From NCBI GenBank assembly GCA_025922795.1, contig JAICHC010000135.1, forward strand, positions 1 through 7,164: a DNA stretch of 7,164 nucleotides. Reading direction: 5' to 3'. The notes below the pieces were generated by a model. That model saw only the letters and a program-made list of their open reading frames with translations. It was not told the DNA's origin and ran no database searches. Positions within the stretch are counted from its first letter, which is position 1, and each line of letters opens with the position of its first letter. Of the stretch, positions 5,228-7,164 are shown piece by piece. Source of the DNA: Candidatus Binatia bacterium (GTDB taxonomy: Bacteria; Desulfobacterota_B; Binatia; UBA9968). Position numbers and translations under genes: made by a program.

Positions 5228-5977
5228 CTACCAATTGAGCCAGGCGCCGTTGACATGGACGGTTTGGCCGGTGATGTATTGGTTCTCATCGGCAACGAGA
5301 AATAGCACGGCCGCGGCGATTTCTTCCGGCGTGCCGGCGCGGCCCATTGGGACTTGCGCGACGGCGGCGGCCCAGGCTTCATCGGAATAGCGGTTCCGAA
5401 CTCTCGGTGTGGTGACGCGCCCCGGCGCCACGGCGTTGACGTTGATGCCGTCTTTCACAACTTCCAACCCGAGCGATTTCGTGAATGCCGCGACGCCGGC
5501 CTTGGCCGCCGCATAGCTCGACCGCGTCGAGTTCCCGGTAAACCCGTAAATCGACGAGATGTTGACGATCTTACCGTATTTTTGTTTGAGCATCGCGGGC
5601 AAGGTGGCCTGCGAGCAGAGAAATACCGATTTTAAATTCATGTCGACAACGCGATCCCATTGCGCTGCGGTCATATCGACCACTGCAATACGCTCGGCGC
5701 CACCCGCGACATTCACGAGAATATCGATGCGACCCCAGCGCTCGAGGACGGCCCGCACCATTTCGTCGACGGATTGTCTTTTCGTGACATCCGTGACGAT
5801 CGGCACGGCGTCGACCCGCTGCTCGCTCAACTCGGCGCTGAGGGGTTGCGCGCTCTCGCCATCGATGTCCGCGATGACGATTTTGGCCCCTTCGCGCGCA
5901 AAGCGCCGCACGATGGCGCTGCCAATTCCGCCGCCGCCACCGGTGACGATCGCCACCTTGCTCTCGATTATACCCAT
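5228..5977 (-). CDS. FabG-like short-chain dehydrogenase/reductase
   Basis: A 249-residue classical SDR. The cofactor motif is TGGGGGIG (12-19), with D37 in ADID at the end of the second strand, which normally selects NAD(H). NVAG (89-92) stands for the usual NNAG. The catalytic tetrad is N114, S142, Y155 and K159 (YAAAK). The C-terminus has PMGRAGTPEEIAAAVLFL and ITGQTVHVNGAW, the standard FabG-like closing part, with NGAW in place of DGG. It reduces or oxidises a secondary alcohol or ketone; the substrate is not predictable. The ATG at 5977 lies 16 bp after the stop of the HAD gene, with only a weak GGGG ahead of it, so translational coupling in an operon is likely. Its SDR fold is shared with the gene at 886, but the two differ throughout and belong to different subgroups. 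Confidence 0.92.
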   Translation of the reverse strand: MGIIESKVAIVTGGGGGIGSAIVRRFAREGAKIVIADIDGESAQPLSAELSEQRVDAVPIVTDVTKRQSVDEMVRAVLERWGRIDILVNVAGGAERIAVVDMTAAQWDRVVDMNLKSVFLCSQATLPAMLKQKYGKIVNISSIYGFTGNSTRSSYAAAKAGVAAFTKSLGLEVVKDGINVNAVAPGRVTTPRVRNRYSDEAWAAAVAQVPMGRAGTPEEIAAAVLFLVADENQYITGQTVHVNGAWLNW

Positions 5978-5993
5978 GGCCGGCCCCGACGAA

Positions 5994-6566
5994 TTATTTT
6001 AGACAGTCCCAGAGCTCATCGAGCTCGCGGATGCGCCGAACTTTCGGATGACTGAAGTCCTGGTTGTACCGTCTGTGCGGCATCAACACTAACGCCTCGG
6101 TTTCCGTCGCAACGTCCGCGCAATTTTCGTGCCGGTCATCAACAAACAGCTCGACGCCGAGTTTTCGAATCAGCGCGGATTTTTTTTCTTGAGTGAAATG
6201 AACAACCGGCCGTGTCAGGCCATGCCGGCGCAACCAATCGCAGGTGATCTGATTGATGTCGTAAGTTTCGCGCACCCAGCGGTGCGTGATGAAAACGACA
6301 TCGTGCTTACGACTTATTCGGTCGAGGGTCTGCCATTGCTCGGATGACAAGAGCGAAGTCATCGCGCGCCAGAACTGGGCGTCGTACGAGGCCGATTCCA
6401 TGCATTCGAAAATGATCTCCGGGGTCAAAAACGGGTGCTGTATGAAATTCGGATCAGTGATCGAGGCGGGGTCGATCGGGCCGCTGCCGCTTCGCGCTTC
6501 GAGCAGTTTCAAAAATGGCGTGATAAAGTCGGCGAGGACGCCATCGATATCGAGTCCCAATGTCAT
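5994..6566 (-). CDS. HAD-superfamily phosphatase, 5'(3')-deoxyribonucleotidase-like
   Basis: A 190-residue HAD hydrolase with all four motifs. Motif I is LDIDGVLADF, with nucleophile D6 and acid/base D8. Motif II is VFITHRW (T94), motif III is the lysine pair in QEKKSALIRKLG (K128/K129), and motif IV is LFVDDRHENC (D143, D144), which holds magnesium. The DGVLADF opening and a helical cap between residues 15 and 85 resemble the NT5C-type 5'(3')-deoxyribonucleotidases, which remove phosphate from nucleotides; other small phosphates are possible. I chose the ATG at 6566. A GTG at 6575 is in frame, but a promoter-like -10 element ends directly before it, so it would not be transcribed. No Shine-Dalgarno sequence is present. 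The SDR follows after 16 bp, and an M20 gene is divergent. Confidence 0.85.
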   Translation of the reverse strand: MTLGLDIDGVLADFITPFLKLLEARSGSGPIDPASITDPNFIQHPFLTPEIIFECMESASYDAQFWRAMTSLLSSEQWQTLDRISRKHDVVFITHRWVRETYDINQITCDWLRRHGLTRPVVHFTQEKKSALIRKLGVELFVDDRHENCADVATETEALVLMPHRRYNQDFSHPKVRRIRELDELWDCLK

Positions 6567-6575
6567 CGCAGCCAC

Positions 6576-6605
6576 AATCTATTGGAAAATACACTTCTCC
6601 GTCAA
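6576..6605 (-). promoter_or_regulatory. candidate promoter of the HAD-SDR series
   Basis: On the minus strand TTGACG (6605-6600, 5/6 match) is followed after 18 bp by TAGATT (6581-6576, 4/6 match). Transcription would start about seven bases on, near 6569, only a few bases from the ATG at 6566. This would give a leaderless or nearly leaderless mRNA and explains the absence of a Shine-Dalgarno sequence. It also rules against the GTG at 6575 as the start. Confidence 0.45.
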
Positions 6606-6614
6606 CTCGATTCG

Positions 6615-6644
6615 TTGTCACCCCCGGCGGCAGTGTGCTACAAA
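6615..6644 (+). promoter_or_regulatory. candidate extended -10 promoter of the M20 gene
   Basis: TTGTCA (6615-6620, 5/6 match to TTGACA) and TACAAA (6639-6644, 4/6 match) are 18 bp apart, and TG at 6636-6637 gives the extended -10 form TGnTACAAA. The start of transcription would lie near 6651, leaving a 33-nt leader that contains AAGGAG. It stands back to back with the HAD-gene promoter, so the 117-bp gap holds two divergent promoters. Confidence 0.5.
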
Positions 6645-6683
6645 AAATTTTCCTTTCAAACATTTAGAAACAAGGAGAGCGGA

Positions 6684-7164
6684 ATGGAAGAGGTCTTGCA
6701 ACAGGTGGATCGCGATCGAATCGTCGAGTTGGCCTGCAACCTGGCCAATATCGTCAGCATCACCGGAGAAGAAGAGGAAGTGGCCAAGTATCTGGGCAGC
6801 GAATTCGAAAAGCTCGGCATGCAGGTCGAGTATCAGTACGTCGAAGACGGTCGGCCCAACGTCGTCGGCACGCTGAAGGGAACGGGCGGCGGGGCGGCGC
6901 TCATGTTCAACGCGCACATGGATCATTTTGACAACCCGCAGGAGACGGTGGTTGACGATGACCGCATCTACGGCCGCGGGTTGGTGAACATGAAAGCGGC
7001 GTTTCCCTGCTACATCGAAGCGGTGGCGGCGATTCAGAAGGCCGGAGTTAAACTGAAAGGCGATCTCATCATCGCCGGCGTGGTCGGTGAGATCGAAAAG
7101 GCGCAGATCGGCCGGTTTCAGGGCAAGACTTACCGCGGCGCCGGTGTCGGCGCGCGCTATTTGA
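6684..7164 (+). CDS. M20-family metallopeptidase-like protein, C-terminus cut by window edge
   Basis: The first 160 residues of a protein of the M20 (ArgE/DapE/ACY1/CPG2) family; the window ends before the dimerisation domain and the last metal ligands. The N-terminal helix is followed by LANIVSITGEEEEV, NVVGTLKG, and the first metal motif NAHMD (H78, D80). The next motif is YGRGLVNMKAAF, where N102 takes the place of the aspartate that normally bridges the two zinc ions (DMK). The third is GVVGEIEKAQIG, where the normal glutamate pair (EE) appears as E136-I137-E138. Such proteins usually cut amide bonds of N-acyl amino acids or small peptides in the cytoplasm; whether this variant binds two metals is open. 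AAGGAG (6672-6677), six bases before the ATG, fixes the start. It is divergent from the HAD-SDR series. Confidence 0.88.
   Translation, partial: MEEVLQQVDRDRIVELACNLANIVSITGEEEEVAKYLGSEFEKLGMQVEYQYVEDGRPNVVGTLKGTGGGAALMFNAHMDHFDNPQETVVDDDRIYGRGLVNMKAAFPCYIEAVAAIQKAGVKLKGDLIIAGVVGEIEKAQIGRFQGKTYRGAGVGARYL

Noticed and set aside
1..7164. tRNA, rRNA, CRISPR arrays, insertion sequences
   Set aside because: No cloverleaf-like segments, spaced direct repeats, transposase genes or terminal inverted repeats were seen; the window is nearly all coding.

Overview
The window is a 7.2 kb piece of a diderm bacterial chromosome. All ten genes but one read cleanly in the standard code, and intergenic gaps are short. 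Export signals (a lipoprotein-type signal and a Sec signal peptide), a CGFS glutaredoxin next to a BolA gene, and an amidohydrolase/racemase/SDR gene set suggest an uncultured soil or subsurface proteobacterium-like lineage (deltaproteobacterial, Binatota, Tectomicrobia or Rokubacteria type). That placement is a guess from gene content; there is no rRNA or tRNA here to fix it.

Layout. 1-852 (minus) is the N-terminal part of a CPBP (CAAX-type) intramembrane protease cut by the window edge. Divergent from it, 886-1629 (plus) is a YciK-like short-chain dehydrogenase. 1789-2292 (plus) is the most notable gene: a peroxiredoxin-like redoxin whose codon 43, at the place of the peroxidatic cysteine, is an in-frame TGA. 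Homologous reading continues on both sides, giving a UxxC motif, and a small SECIS-like stem-loop follows the TGA. It is best read as a selenoprotein that ordinary gene callers would truncate to a C-terminal piece starting at a GTG at 1930. Next come bolA (2384-2638) and a CGFS monothiol glutaredoxin gene (2661-2984), a classical Fe-S/redox partner pair. A small TPR lipoprotein (3050-3451) and a secreted DUF4197 protein (3549-4268) complete the plus-strand series.

A convergent intergenic region with a probable two-way terminator (about 4300-4380) separates these from a minus-strand series read right to left: a HAD-family deoxyribonucleotidase-like phosphatase (6566-5994), a FabG-like SDR (5977-5228) and an arylmalonate decarboxylase/maleate isomerase-like Asp/Glu racemase superfamily enzyme (5115-4390). 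The gap between the last two holds an array of four 8-bp repeats that can fold into a long hairpin. Divergent from the HAD gene, 6684-7164 (plus) is the N-terminal part of an M20 peptidase-family protein with unusual residues at metal-site positions.

Functionally, the selenoprotein, BolA and glutaredoxin look like a thiol/selenol redox and Fe-S trafficking neighbourhood. The right-hand enzymes (M20 hydrolase, SDR, racemase/decarboxylase) look like small-acid or amide catabolism of unknown substrate. Several starts lack a Shine-Dalgarno sequence and have promoter-like hexamers almost touching the start codon, suggesting some leaderless mRNAs.
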